Source: Bacteroidales bacterium (lineage in GTDB: Bacteria > Bacteroidota > Bacteroidia > Bacteroidales > UBA932). From it: DNA of 24,294 nt. Each line of letters opens with the position of its first letter. Positions within the stretch are counted from its first letter, which is position 1. Of this stretch, positions 8,935 to 16,708 are shown one piece after another. The notes under the pieces are model-generated. The model saw only the letters and a list, made by a program, of their open reading frames with translations, was not told the DNA's origin and did no database searches. The position numbers and the translations under genes were made by a program. The DNA lies in NCBI GenBank assembly GCA_017548445.1, contig JAFYZZ010000076.1, forward strand, positions 1-24,294. Reading direction: 5' to 3'.

Positions 8935-10051
8935 CAAGGTTCTCCTCTACCCCTACTATCTGTCCCTGAAGCTGCGCGACCGCCGCTACAGCCGGCCCGG
9001 CCGCAAGCTGGAATACGCCGAAGTGCCTACCCTGTGCGTAGGCAACGTGACTGCGGGCGGCACCGGCAAGACTCCGCACGTCGAGATGGTCCTGCGCCTG
9101 CTCCGGGAGCATCCCGACTGGAGCGGGAAGTCGCTTGCGATGCTTTCGCGCGGGTACAAGCGCGACAGCACGGGCTTCCAGCAGGTCGTGGCCACCGGCA
9201 GCGCGACGATGTACGGCGACGAGCCGCTGCAGGTCAAGAAGAAGTTCCCGGAGGTGACGGTGGTGGTGGACTCGGACCGCGTGGAGGCCTGCGACCTGCT
9301 GGCGCATCCGGAGAAGATGAAGAACCGCAAGGTGGCGAAGAAATGCTGGGACCGCGAGTTCCCGAAGGCGGACTACATCGTGCTGGACGACGCCTTCCAG
9401 TACCGCAAGCTCAAGGCGAACAAGAATATCGTGCTGGTGGACTGGAATCGTCCCGTCCAGAAAGACCACCTGCTGCCGCTGGGCCGCCTGCGCGACCTCC
9501 CGGAGCGTATTTTCGACGCCGACGCGCTCATCGTGACCAAGTGCCCTTCCGAGATGGACGAACTGGAGAAAGCGAAATTCGTCGAGGAACTGGGTTTCAC
9601 GGACTATCTGCCCTCCGAATACGAGGCCACCAACCCCAAGGGAAGCCGCCAGCTCATCTTTTTCACCACGGTCCGTTACGGGCAGGTGACGGGCGTGTAC
9701 TCCACGGCCGAGCCGCGCTATACGTATGCGAAGAAGGCCATCGTGCTCACCGGCATCGCCTCCGACGGGCCGATGTGCAGCTACCTGAGCGACTTCTACA
9801 AGATCATCCGTCATTTCCGTTTCCCGGACCACCACCGCTTCGCGTGGAAGGACATCAACAAAATACAGGCAGCCGTGGACCAGACGCCCACGGCCGCGAT
9901 CATTACTACTGAAAAGGATGCCCAGCGCCTGCTGGACTATGTCGGGATGCCCGAAAGCCTGATGCAGCGGCTCTTCTACGTCCCCATCACGGTGGATTTC
10001 CTCTCCGACGACGAGCGCGAACGCTTCACGGAGTTCGTGGCAAGCGTGTAG
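8927..10051 (+). CDS. lpxK: Tetraacyldisaccharide 4'-kinase (lipid A 4'-kinase)
   Basis: A 374-residue inner-membrane-associated P-loop kinase that phosphorylates the 4' position of the lipid A precursor disaccharide. It shows the unusual LpxK Walker A (GNVTAGGTGKTPH, residues 39-51), SRGYKRDSTG (74-83), GDEPLQ (97-102) and the DDxxQ motif as DDAFQY (154-159), where many homologues have H after Q. An amphipathic N-terminus (MIDKVLLYPYYLSLKLRDRR) suits membrane attachment. The ATG at 8927 gives the standard LpxK start; it lies within the end of dusB. Its presence implies a lipid A outer membrane. It ends immediately against the stop of the convergent frr gene. Confidence 0.93.
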   Translation: MIDKVLLYPYYLSLKLRDRRYSRPGRKLEYAEVPTLCVGNVTAGGTGKTPHVEMVLRLLREHPDWSGKSLAMLSRGYKRDSTGFQQVVATGSATMYGDEPLQVKKKFPEVTVVVDSDRVEACDLLAHPEKMKNRKVAKKCWDREFPKADYIVLDDAFQYRKLKANKNIVLVDWNRPVQKDHLLPLGRLRDLPERIFDADALIVTKCPSEMDELEKAKFVEELGFTDYLPSEYEATNPKGSRQLIFFTTVRYGQVTGVYSTAEPRYTYAKKAIVLTGIASDGPMCSYLSDFYKIIRHFRFPDHHRFAWKDINKIQAAVDQTPTAAIITTEKDAQRLLDYVGMPESLMQRLFYVPITVDFLSDDERERFTEFVASV

Positions 10052-10621
10052 CTAGACCGTCAGGATCTCCTTTTCCTTAGCGGCGACGATCTCGTCGACC
10101 TTCTTGACGTTCTTGTCCGTGATCTTCTGCACCTCGGTCTCGGCCTCCTTCTCGGTGTCTTCGGGCATACTCTCGTTCTTCTGGGCCTTCTTGAGGAGTT
10201 CGATGCCGTCGCGCCGGGCGTTGCGGACCACGATCTTGGCGTTCTCGCCCGCGGCCTTCGCCTTCTTGATGAGGTCCCTGCGGCGCTCCTCGGTGAGGGC
10301 CGGGACGGTGCAGCGGATGATCTCGCCGTTGTTGTGCGGGGTCAGGCCGAGGTTGGCGTCCATAATGGCCTTCTCGATCTTCGGGATGAGGTTGCGTTCC
10401 CAGGGCTGCAGGGCGAGGGTCTTGACGTCGGGCGCCGAGATGGAAGCCACCTGGTGCAGCGGGGTGGGCGTGCCGTAGTAGTCCACGGTGACGCCGTTGA
10501 ATATGGCGGGGTTGGCCTTGCCTACGCGGTAGGTCTTGAGGTCTTCCTCGAGGAAGTTCAGGGCTTCCTGCATTTTCTCGTCAGTCTGGTTGACGATTTC
10601 CTTTGCTCTGTCTGTCAGCAT
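10052..10621 (-). CDS. frr: Ribosome recycling factor
   Basis: A 189-residue protein, close to the usual 185. It frees ribosomes from mRNA after termination together with EF-G. The sequence follows RRF throughout: an N-terminal helix (EKMQEALNFLEEDLKTYRVGKANPAIF), the small domain (VDYYGTPTPLHQVASISAPD), then the long helices (TEERRRDLIKKAKAAGENAKIVVRNARRD). It follows pyrH by 23 bases, the conserved pyrH-frr pairing. Its stop codon abuts that of lpxK with no space for a terminator. Confidence 0.97.
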   Translation of the reverse strand: MLTDRAKEIVNQTDEKMQEALNFLEEDLKTYRVGKANPAIFNGVTVDYYGTPTPLHQVASISAPDVKTLALQPWERNLIPKIEKAIMDANLGLTPHNNGEIIRCTVPALTEERRRDLIKKAKAAGENAKIVVRNARRDGIELLKKAQKNESMPEDTEKEAETEVQKITDKNVKKVDEIVAAKEKEILTV

Positions 10622-10644
10622 ATCTGTCTTTTTTAGTTATCGTT

Positions 10645-11343
10645 TTATGCGTGCACGACCGTGCCGACCTTCTCCCCATTCAACAGGCGTGCCAGGTTGC
10701 CCTCCTCCTCGATGTTGAACACGATGATGGGCACGGGACCCTGTTCGCAGAGGGCGTAGGCGGTCAGGTCCATCACCTTCAGCTTGTCGGAAAGGGCGCG
10801 GGCGAAGGTAAGTTCCTCGAAACGTGTGGCGGTGGGGTCCTTCTCGGGGTCGGCGGTGTACACGCCGTCCACGCGGGTGCCCTTCAGCAGGGCGTCCGCG
10901 CCGATCTCGAGGGCGCGCAGCGCGGCGCCGGAGTCGGTGGTGAAGTAGGGGTTGCCGGTACCGCCGGCGATGAGCGCGACGCCGCCCCGCTCCAGCAGGG
11001 CAACGGCTTCTTCCTTGCGGTAATAGAGGGCCACGGGGCGCATCGGGGTGGCGGTGAAGACCTCCGCTTCCACGCCGAGGCTGCGGATGGCCCCTGCGAT
11101 CGCAAGGGCGTTCATCACCGTGGCGAGCATACCCATACGGTCGCCCGTGACGCGGTCGAATCCTCTTCCGACACCCTGCAGGCCGCGGAAGAAGTTGCCG
11201 CCGCCGTTCACGATGGCCACCTGATGGCCGGCCTTAACGGCGTCCACGATTTCGCGGGCATAGCGGACAAGGTATTTCTCGTCGATTCCCTTGCCGGCGG
11301 GGCCGCCCAGGCTCTCTCCGCTCAGTTTCAGCAGTACTCTCAT
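10645..11343 (-). CDS. pyrH: UMP kinase
   Basis: A 232-residue cytoplasmic amino-acid-kinase-fold enzyme that phosphorylates UMP to UDP for pyrimidine nucleotide supply. Motifs are LLKLSGESLGG (residues 4-14), the glycine-rich VNGGGNFFRG (45-54), RVTGDRMGMLATVMN (64-78), IAGGTGNPYFTTDSGAALRA (125-144), and KGTRVDGVYTADP (153-165). Its length is a few residues below the usual 235-240. It is first in the pyrH-frr operon, with a promoter at 11398-11429 and a REP-like hairpin in the leader. Confidence 0.96.
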   Translation of the reverse strand: MRVLLKLSGESLGGPAGKGIDEKYLVRYAREIVDAVKAGHQVAIVNGGGNFFRGLQGVGRGFDRVTGDRMGMLATVMNALAIAGAIRSLGVEAEVFTATPMRPVALYYRKEEAVALLERGGVALIAGGTGNPYFTTDSGAALRALEIGADALLKGTRVDGVYTADPEKDPTATRFEELTFARALSDKLKVMDLTAYALCEQGPVPIIVFNIEEEGNLARLLNGEKVGTVVHA

Positions 11344-11362
11344 AGATTATTCTTCAATCGTC

Positions 11363-11383
11363 ATCCCGGGCTTGATCCGGGAT
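11363..11383. repeat. REP-like hairpin, copy B, in the pyrH leader
   Basis: ATCCCGG (11363-11369) pairs with CCGGGAT (11377-11383) over a seven-base loop; flanks GTC before and CT after match copy C. It sits between the pyrH -7 element and the ATG at 11343. On the plus strand it is followed by CTTTTTG, so it could also terminate rightward transcription, although no rightward gene ends here. Confidence 0.65.
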
Positions 11384-11397
11384 CTTTTTGCGGAAAA

Positions 11398-11429
11398 CAA
11401 ATTTATTTGAAAATTATGAAACTTGCAAG
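11398..11429 (-). promoter_or_regulatory. Promoter of pyrH-frr
   Basis: On the minus strand CTTG (11429-11426) is followed after 20 bases by TAAATTTG (11405-11398), an exact TAnnTTTG. The leader to the ATG at 11343 would be about 50 bases and contains the copy B hairpin. Confidence 0.55.
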
Positions 11430-11437
11430 ATTCGGGC

Positions 11438-11445
11438 TATATTTG
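11438..11445 (+). promoter_or_regulatory. -7 element of the sdhC gene
   Basis: TATATTTG matches TAnnTTTG and ends 29 bases before the ATG at 11475. It faces away from the pyrH promoter. No clear -33 box was found. Confidence 0.5.
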
Positions 11446-11474
11446 CAGTCTAGACACGTATTAAACCCAACGCG

Positions 11475-12200
11475 ATGTTCATATTCAATTCCTCCATCGG
11501 CAAGAAATTCATCCAGGCGGTGAGCGGCGCTTTCCTGTTCATCTTCCTGCTGCTGCACGCCACGATCAATTTCTTCTCCGTCATCGACTCCTTTACCGGA
11601 AAGTTCGGTATCGCCGCGGCGGACGAGGCCCTGTTCAGCAAAGGGGACGGCCTGTTCAAGCTCGGCTGCGACTTTATGTCCACGCCGGTCATCTCCATTA
11701 TGGTTCCGATCCTCGCGCTCGGCTTCTTCGTCCACATCCTGTACGGCTGCTGGCTCACCTGGCAGAACATCCGCGCCCGCGGCGGCTGGAAGCGCTATGA
11801 AGTGGCCAGCAAGGCGGCCGTCGATTCCTGGTCGGCCAAGAATATGTTCGTGCTGGGCATCGTGATCCTCGGCATCATCGCCTTCCACCTGACGCACTTC
11901 TGGGCGAAGATGCAGCTGCCGGAGATGTTCGGGATCGGAAGCTTTGAGAACAATCCCTACCTGCTGCTCACTGCGTCTTTCGGCCGGTGGTGGGTCCTTG
12001 CCGTCTACATTATCTGGTTCGTCGCCCTGTGGTTCCATCTGGTGCACGGTTTCTGGAGTATGTTCCAGACCGTGGGCTGGAACGGCACCACCTGGTTCAA
12101 GCGGGTGAAGGTCATCGGCATCATCGTCGCCTCCCTGATCTGCCTGTTGTTCGTCGCCACGGCGCTCAACGCCTTCGTCCAGGCCAACTTCATCGCCTAG
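11475..12200 (+). CDS. sdhC: Succinate dehydrogenase/fumarate reductase cytochrome b subunit (b558 type)
   Basis: A 241-residue inner-membrane protein of the single-subunit diheme cytochrome b558 family that anchors the flavoprotein and iron-sulfur subunits and passes electrons to or from quinone. About five membrane helices can be traced: residues around 14-36, 70-95, 125-146, 172-200 and 210-235. Histidines suited to heme binding lie within them (LLLHATINF, GFFVHILYG, IAFHLTHFW, LWFHLVHGF). In Bacteroidota this gene is normally followed by the A and B subunit genes; here the next gene is rplM, and neither subunit is in the window. The family assignment is firm, but the missing neighbours are odd. 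Confidence 0.88.
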   Translation: MFIFNSSIGKKFIQAVSGAFLFIFLLLHATINFFSVIDSFTGKFGIAAADEALFSKGDGLFKLGCDFMSTPVISIMVPILALGFFVHILYGCWLTWQNIRARGGWKRYEVASKAAVDSWSAKNMFVLGIVILGIIAFHLTHFWAKMQLPEMFGIGSFENNPYLLLTASFGRWWVLAVYIIWFVALWFHLVHGFWSMFQTVGWNGTTWFKRVKVIGIIVASLICLLFVATALNAFVQANFIA

Positions 12201-12208
12201 GAAGCATA

Positions 12209-12239
12209 TTTGTTTTTTCGGAATAAATGACTACCTTTG
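12209..12239 (+). promoter_or_regulatory. Promoter of the rplM-rpsI operon
   Basis: TTTG (12209-12212) and TACCTTTG (12232-12239) are separated by 19 bases, matching the Bacteroidota consensus in both boxes. Expected transcription start is near 12246, about 50 bases before the rplM start. Confidence 0.75.
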
Positions 12240-12240
12240 C

Positions 12241-12263
12241 GGTCCCTATTTTGTGTAGGGATC
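12241..12263 (+). promoter_or_regulatory. Hairpin at the rplM mRNA 5' end, possible r-protein leader
   Basis: GGTCCCTA (12241-12248) pairs with TAGGGATC (12256-12263), including one G-U, over a seven-base loop. It lies at or just after the predicted transcription start, so it may be only partly transcribed. It is followed by an A/T-rich stretch before the GTG start. Autoregulatory leaders are known upstream of several ribosomal protein genes; a match to a known L13 leader cannot be judged here. Confidence 0.35.
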
Positions 12264-12296
12264 GCAATTTTTATTAACTAATTAAAGATCAAGACA

Positions 12297-12749
12297 GTGG
12301 ACACACAAAGCTACAAGACTGTTTCGCTTAACAAAGCGACTGTTGACAAGAAGTGGGTTGTCATTGACGCGACTGATCTCGCTCTTGGTCGTCTCGCTGC
12401 CCGCGTGGCGCTTGTCCTTCGTGGCAAGACCAAGCCGGGTTACACCCCGCACGTCGACTGCGGTGACAACGTCATCGTGGTGAATGCGGAGAAGGTCGCC
12501 CTCAGCGGCAAGAAGATGACCGACCGGGTTTACACCCGCTACACCGGCTATCCCGGCGGACAGCGGTTCACGACCCCGAGGGAGATTCTCGAGAAGAACC
12601 CCACCGAACTCGTCAGGAGAGCAGTGAAGGGTATGCTCCCCAAGACCCGTCTTGGCGCAGACCTCCTCGGCAACCTGTTCATCTATGCAGGACCGGAGCA
12701 TCCGCACCAGGCACAGAACCCTACAGAAATCAAGTTGGACGAAATTTAA
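12297..12749 (+). CDS. rplM: Ribosomal protein uL13
   Basis: A 150-residue 50S subunit protein, full length. It follows the Bacteroidales L13 pattern: MDTQSYKTVSLNKATVDKKW at the N-terminus, ALGRLAARVALVLRGK (residues 28-43), the YTPHVDCGDNVIVVNAEKV segment and the YTRYTGYPGG signature, then MLPKTRLGADLLGNLFIYAG. Alignment of the N-terminus supports the GTG at 12297 as start. rpsI follows after nine bases; L13 and S9 are paired in most bacteria. Confidence 0.97.
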   Translation: MDTQSYKTVSLNKATVDKKWVVIDATDLALGRLAARVALVLRGKTKPGYTPHVDCGDNVIVVNAEKVALSGKKMTDRVYTRYTGYPGGQRFTTPREILEKNPTELVRRAVKGMLPKTRLGADLLGNLFIYAGPEHPHQAQNPTEIKLDEI

Positions 12750-12758
12750 ACAGAGCAA

Positions 12759-13148
12759 ATGGAACAGACACACGCCCTTGGAAGACGTAAAGCAGCTGTC
12801 GCTCGCGTTTATCTCACTCCCGGTGCCGGCAACATCACGGTCAACGGACGTCCCCTCGAGAACTATTTCGCGCTCGAGTCGCTCCGTTACATCGTGAACC
12901 AGCCGTTCGAGGTTACCAACTCGCTGGGTCAGTTTGACGTGAAGGTCACCATCATCGGTGGTGGCACCAAAGGTCAGGCTGAGGCCATCCGCCTTGGTAT
13001 CGCCCGCGCCCTCAGCGAGGTTGACCGGGAAGTTTACCGTTCTGCACTGAAGGCCGCCGGATTCCTCACCCGCGACGCACGCGAGGTCGAGCGCAAGAAG
13101 CCGGGCCAGCCCGGTGCACGCCGCCGCTTCCAGTTCAGCAAACGTTAG
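12759..13148 (+). CDS. rpsI: Ribosomal protein uS9
   Basis: A 129-residue 30S subunit protein, full length. The [15 protein letters not shown] start (residues 7-21), [23 protein letters not shown] (middle) and the C-terminal RRRFQFSKR tail, which reaches the tRNA anticodon stem in the P site, are all present. It is cotranscribed with rplM. Confidence 0.98.
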   Translation: MEQTHALGRRKAAVARVYLTPGAGNITVNGRPLENYFALESLRYIVNQPFEVTNSLGQFDVKVTIIGGGTKGQAEAIRLGIARALSEVDREVYRSALKAAGFLTRDAREVERKKPGQPGARRRFQFSKR

Positions 13149-13329
13149 TTACTGCCTATTTTACGGCACAGCCGTGGTTTGAAACTTTCTGGGCCGAGAG
13201 GCCGGGTGGAAGTTGCCACGCTGCGGAAAAGGCCGGAGACCGGAGAAGCTCCGCTACTCCGCCTTGAAGAAAAGAGACCCCGCCGCGCGGGGACAGAAAA
13301 AGAAAAAAACAAAACAAAGACACACAGAA
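13149..13329 (+). promoter_or_regulatory. Structured leader between rpsI and rpsB
   Basis: This 181-base gap contains no gene but many local stems: 13163-13167/13171-13175 (triloop), 13192-13195/13200-13203 with a GAGA tetraloop, 13206-13209/13216-13219, 13233-13236/13240-13243, 13241-13245/13249-13253 and 13278-13283/13287-13292. The fourth and fifth overlap at 13241-13243 and are alternatives. An outer pairing of 13223-13226 with 13259-13262 would close them. An A-rich, unpaired stretch leads to the rpsB ATG. No TAnnTTTG promoter was seen. It may be an S2-responsive leader like those known for rpsB in other bacteria, or a terminator/processing region. Confidence 0.45.
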
Positions 13330-14148
13330 ATGTCACGTACAAATTTCCAGGAATTGCTTGATGCAGGCGTTCACTTCGGCCACCTGGCCCGCAAGTGGAA
13401 CCCCAAGATGGCTCCGTACATCTTCGACCAGAAGAACGGAATCCACATCATCGACCTGCACAAGACCATCGGCAAGATCGATGAGGCTGCCGAGGAGATG
13501 AAGCAGCTGGCCAAGTCCGGCCGGAAGATCCTCTTCGTCGCCACCAAGAAGCAGGCCAAGGATCTCGTCAAGGAGAAGGCCACCGCGGTCAATATGCCCT
13601 CCGTCACGGAGCGCTGGGCCGGCGGTATGCTGACCAACTTCCCGACGATCCGCAAGGCCGTCAAGAAAATGTCCACCATCGACAAGATGAAAGAGGACGG
13701 CACCTTCGAGAAACTCGCCAAGCGCGAGCGTCTGCAGGTCGACCGTCAGCGCGCCAAACTCGAGAAGAACCTCGGCTCCATCCGCGATATGAGCCGCCTC
13801 CCTTCCGCCCTGTTCGTCATCGACGTCCAGAAGGAGGCCAACGCCGTCAAGGAAGCCAACCGCCTCAACATTCCGGTATTCGCAATGGTTGATACTTGTT
13901 GCGATCCCACCCCTATTGATTATGTGATACCGGCCAATGACGATGCGACGAAGTCCATCGAGTGCATCCTGAACCTCCTTTGCGCCGCGATCCAGGAAGG
14001 CCTGGACGAGCGCAAGCTCGAGAAGGACAAGGAGGCCGCCGAGGAGCCCGTCGTGGAGGAAGGCGTCAAGCCCGCCGCCCGCAAGCTCCGCGCCCGCAAG
14101 GGTACCCGCGACGCCGAGGAGAAAGCCGAAGAGGTCGCCGCCGAATAG
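13330..14148 (+). CDS. rpsB: Ribosomal protein uS2
   Basis: A 272-residue 30S subunit protein. The start MSRTNFQELLDAGVHFGHL is typical of the family, and the frame upstream of 13330 is only open leader. Signatures include RKWNPKMAPYIF, GIHIIDLHKT, LFVATKKQAKD, ERWAGGMLTNF and the VFAMVDTCCDPTPIDYVIPANDDA segment (normally VDTN.DP; here VDTCCDP). The last 45 residues are a charged, Ala/Glu-rich tail (REST as EEPVVEEGVKPAARKLRARK and onward), the usual variable end. tsf follows after 25 bases. Confidence 0.97.
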   Translation: MSRTNFQELLDAGVHFGHLARKWNPKMAPYIFDQKNGIHIIDLHKTIGKIDEAAEEMKQLAKSGRKILFVATKKQAKDLVKEKATAVNMPSVTERWAGGMLTNFPTIRKAVKKMSTIDKMKEDGTFEKLAKRERLQVDRQRAKLEKNLGSIRDMSRLPSALFVIDVQKEANAVKEANRLNIPVFAMVDTCCDPTPIDYVIPANDDATKSIECILNLLCAAIQEGLDERKLEKDKEAAEEPVVEEGVKPAARKLRARKGTRDAEEKAEEVAAE

Positions 14149-14173
14149 TTCCATTGATAAAACAGAAAGCATT

Positions 14174-15169
14174 ATGGCTATTACTGCAGCAGATGTAATG
14201 AAGCTCCGGAAGATGACTTCCGCCGGTATGATGGACTGCAAGAAGGCCCTTGAGGAAGCCGAAGGCGACTTCAACAAGGCTATGGGCATCATCCGCGAGA
14301 AGGGCAAGCTCGTCGCCGCCAAGCGCGCCGACCGCGAGACTTCCGAGGGTGCGGTGAAGGCCCGCGTGGCCGGCAGCAAGGCGATTCTCGTCTGCCTCGG
14401 CTGCGAGACCGACTTCGTGTCCCGCAACTCCGATTTTCAGAACCTCGCCAACGCCATCGCCGACGTGGCCATCGCGAACTGCCCCGCCGACCTCGAAGGC
14501 CTGAAGGCCTGCAAGATGGCGGACGGTTTCACCGTGGCCGAGGCCGTCGAGGCCCAGACCGGCAAGACGGGCGAGAAGCACGTCCTGGCTTACTATGCGC
14601 TCGTGGAGGCCCCCTTCGTGGTCGAGTACATCCACACGCTGAACGGCAAACTCGGCGCCCTCGTGGGCTTCAACAAGGAAGTTCCCGCGGAGCTCGCCAA
14701 GGGTGTCGTGATGCAGGTCGCTTCGATGAACCCCGTCTCCATCTCCCCGGCGGACTGCCCGGCCGAGGTGCTTGAGAACGAGAAGAAGGTCGCCATCGAG
14801 AAGACCAAGGAAGAGCAGGTCCAGAAGGCCGTCGACGCCGCCCTGAAGAAGGCCGGCATCAACCCGAACCTGGTGGACAGCGAGGACCATATCGAGTCCA
14901 ACATCGCCAAGAAGTGGCTCACTGAGGAAGAGGCCGCCAAGGCCCGCGAGATCATCAAGACCGTCAGCGCCGAGAAGGCTGCGAACCTGCCGGCCCAGAT
15001 GGTCGAGAACATCGCGAACGGCCGCGTGCAGAAGTTCCTCAAGGAGAACACCCTGACGGAGCAGGAGTACCAGATGGCCGACGACAAGAAGACCGTCGCC
15101 CAGGCCATCGCCGCCGTGGACAAGGACGCCAAGGTCGTCGCTTTCAAGCGTTTTTCGCTGAACGACTAA
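14174..15169 (+). CDS. tsf: Elongation factor Ts
   Basis: A 331-residue nucleotide exchange factor for EF-Tu, of the length seen in Bacteroidales. The N-terminal UBA-like helix bundle (ADVMKLRKMTSAGMMDCKKA), the KGKLVAAKRADRETSEG turn and the core signature CLGCETDFVSRNSDFQ (residues 75-90) are clear. Two core subdomains and a helical coiled extension follow. It is the last gene of the r-protein unit; a REP-like hairpin lies eight bases after its stop and may act as the 3' end. Confidence 0.97.
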   Translation: MAITAADVMKLRKMTSAGMMDCKKALEEAEGDFNKAMGIIREKGKLVAAKRADRETSEGAVKARVAGSKAILVCLGCETDFVSRNSDFQNLANAIADVAIANCPADLEGLKACKMADGFTVAEAVEAQTGKTGEKHVLAYYALVEAPFVVEYIHTLNGKLGALVGFNKEVPAELAKGVVMQVASMNPVSISPADCPAEVLENEKKVAIEKTKEEQVQKAVDAALKKAGINPNLVDSEDHIESNIAKKWLTEEEAAKAREIIKTVSAEKAANLPAQMVENIANGRVQKFLKENTLTEQEYQMADDKKTVAQAIAAVDKDAKVVAFKRFSLND

Positions 15170-15176
15170 ACCCGTC

Positions 15177-15197
15177 ATTCCCGACTCGACCGGGAAT
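15177..15197. repeat. REP-like hairpin, copy C, after tsf
   Basis: ATTCCCG (15177-15183) pairs with CGGGAAT (15191-15197) over a seven-base loop, with flanks GTC and CT as in copy B. Its place directly after the tsf stop suggests mRNA 3'-end formation or stabilisation. Confidence 0.6.
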
Positions 15198-15241
15198 CTC
15201 AAAATTTCAAAAGTGGCTCGCCAAGTGCGGGCCATTTTTGT

Positions 15242-15249
15242 TATCTTTG
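15242..15249 (+). promoter_or_regulatory. -7 element of the flippase gene, next to the start codon
   Basis: TATCTTTG matches TAnnTTTG exactly and ends seven bases before the ATG at 15257, so the transcript would be leaderless or nearly so. No good -33 TTTG is present at the usual spacing. Confidence 0.6.
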
Positions 15250-15256
15250 CATCCGT

Positions 15257-16708
15257 ATGAATCTGAAGAGTCTTGCGAAGGATACGGCGCTCTACGGGCT
15301 GGTGAGCATCGTGGGCAGGTTCCTGAACTACCTGCTGGTGCCGGTCCATACCTATATGATTCCCGCGGAGAGCGGCGGTTACGGCATCGTGTCCAACCTG
15401 TATGCCTACACGGCGCTCTTCTTCGCGCTGCTGACCTTCGGGATGGAGACTACCCTGTTCCGCTTCGCGAACAAGCCCGGGACGGACGACAGGATGGTGT
15501 ACAGCAACGCCCTCCGGATGGTGGGCGGCGTGAGCCTCGGCTTCCTCGCCCTGGTCTTCCTGCTGCTGCACCCGATCTCCGGAGCGATGGGCTACGGGGC
15601 GCATCCGGAATACATCGGTATGTTCGCGCTGATCACGGCGCAGGACGCCTTCCAGGCGGTGATGTTCAGCCGACTGCGGCAGCAGCGCCGGCCGATTCGC
15701 TTCGTCGTGCTGAAGTTCTCCTTCATCATTCCGAGCGTCCTGCTGAACCTGTTCATCTTCTATGTGCTGAAGCGGATCCCGTCGATGCAGGGGCTTTTCG
15801 AACAGTTCAACGCCGGCGCCGGACTGATCTTCGTCGCGAATTTGTTCTGCACGACGATGGTCTCCTTCCTCTTCATTCCGGAGATCCGGGGCATCGCCTA
15901 CGGCTTCGACAAGCGCCTGGCGAAGGAGATGCTGGGCTACTCCTGGCCGCTGCTGATCCTGAGCCTGGTGGGCGTGCTCAATCAGGTGTCCGACAAGATC
16001 CTGCTGCCCAAATTGATGCCGGGCGAGGAGGGTATGGTGCAACTGGGCATATATGGCGCCTGCGTCAAGTTGGCGATGGTGATGGCCCTGCTTACGCAGG
16101 CTTTCCGCTATGCCTATGAGCCCATCGTCTTTGCGGACAACAAGGACAGGAACAGCCCGTCCACCCTGGCCGACGGAACGAAGTATTTCATCATTTTCAC
16201 CCTATTCGCATTCCTGGCGGTGATGATCTATCTGCCGCTGCTTCAGCATTTCATCGGTGGCGACTACCGGGACGGGCTCGGCGTCATCCCCATCGTGATG
16301 ATGGCGGAGATCTTTATGGGCGTGTACTTCAACCTGTCCTTCTGGTACAAACTCACCGACCAGAACTGGTGGGGCGCCATCATCAGCGCCATCGGCGTGG
16401 CCCTGATGATCGCGATCAACGTCCTGTTCGTGCCGAAGATCGGTTATTGGGCCTGTGCGTGGGGTGGATTCGCCGGCTATGGCATCCCGATGCTGATCAG
16501 CTATTTCCTCGGGCAGAAGAAGTATCCCATTCCCTATGACCTCAAGACGATCGGCAAGTTTACGCTGATCGCGGGTGCGATGTTCGCGCTGTACTGGTTC
16601 TGGCTGCGCACGCTGCCTGCCTGGGCGCAGATGACCGTGGGCACGGTCCTGCTGGGGTTGTACGGCCTGGCGGTCTGGAAAGAAATCAAATCATCCAAAG
16701 CAATATGA
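15257..16708 (+). CDS. Polysaccharide/lipid-linked oligosaccharide flippase (MOP superfamily)
   Basis: A 483-residue integral membrane protein with about 12-14 predicted helices spread over its length. The N-terminus (LAKDTALYGLVSIVGRFLNYLLVPVHTYMI) is typical of Wzx-like polysaccharide biosynthesis proteins, as are the Gly- and Tyr-rich first helices (ESGGYGIVSNLYAYTALFFA). Such proteins move lipid-linked sugars across the inner membrane for O-antigen, capsule or glycoprotein assembly. No glycosyltransferases are adjacent, so the cargo is unknown. Its last codons overlap the start of the cyclophilin gene (ATGA). Confidence 0.88.
   Translation: MNLKSLAKDTALYGLVSIVGRFLNYLLVPVHTYMIPAESGGYGIVSNLYAYTALFFALLTFGMETTLFRFANKPGTDDRMVYSNALRMVGGVSLGFLALVFLLLHPISGAMGYGAHPEYIGMFALITAQDAFQAVMFSRLRQQRRPIRFVVLKFSFIIPSVLLNLFIFYVLKRIPSMQGLFEQFNAGAGLIFVANLFCTTMVSFLFIPEIRGIAYGFDKRLAKEMLGYSWPLLILSLVGVLNQVSDKILLPKLMPGEEGMVQLGIYGACVKLAMVMALLTQAFRYAYEPIVFADNKDRNSPSTLADGTKYFIIFTLFAFLAVMIYLPLLQHFIGGDYRDGLGVIPIVMMAEIFMGVYFNLSFWYKLTDQNWWGAIISAIGVALMIAINVLFVPKIGYWACAWGGFAGYGIPMLISYFLGQKKYPIPYDLKTIGKFTLIAGAMFALYWFWLRTLPAWAQMTVGTVLLGLYGLAVWKEIKSSKAI

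Noticed and set aside
11363..11390. Intrinsic terminator for a rightward gene
   Set aside because: A hairpin plus T5 exists, but no rightward gene ends before it; it lies in the pyrH leader and matches the repeat family.
13333..14427. A 364-codon minus-strand frame
   Set aside because: Antisense to rpsB and tsf, both unmistakable.
14066..16042. A 658-codon open frame on the minus strand
   Set aside because: It is antisense to tsf and the flippase, rich in His/Gln/Gly/Leu as expected of a shadow in GC-rich DNA, and crosses their promoter.
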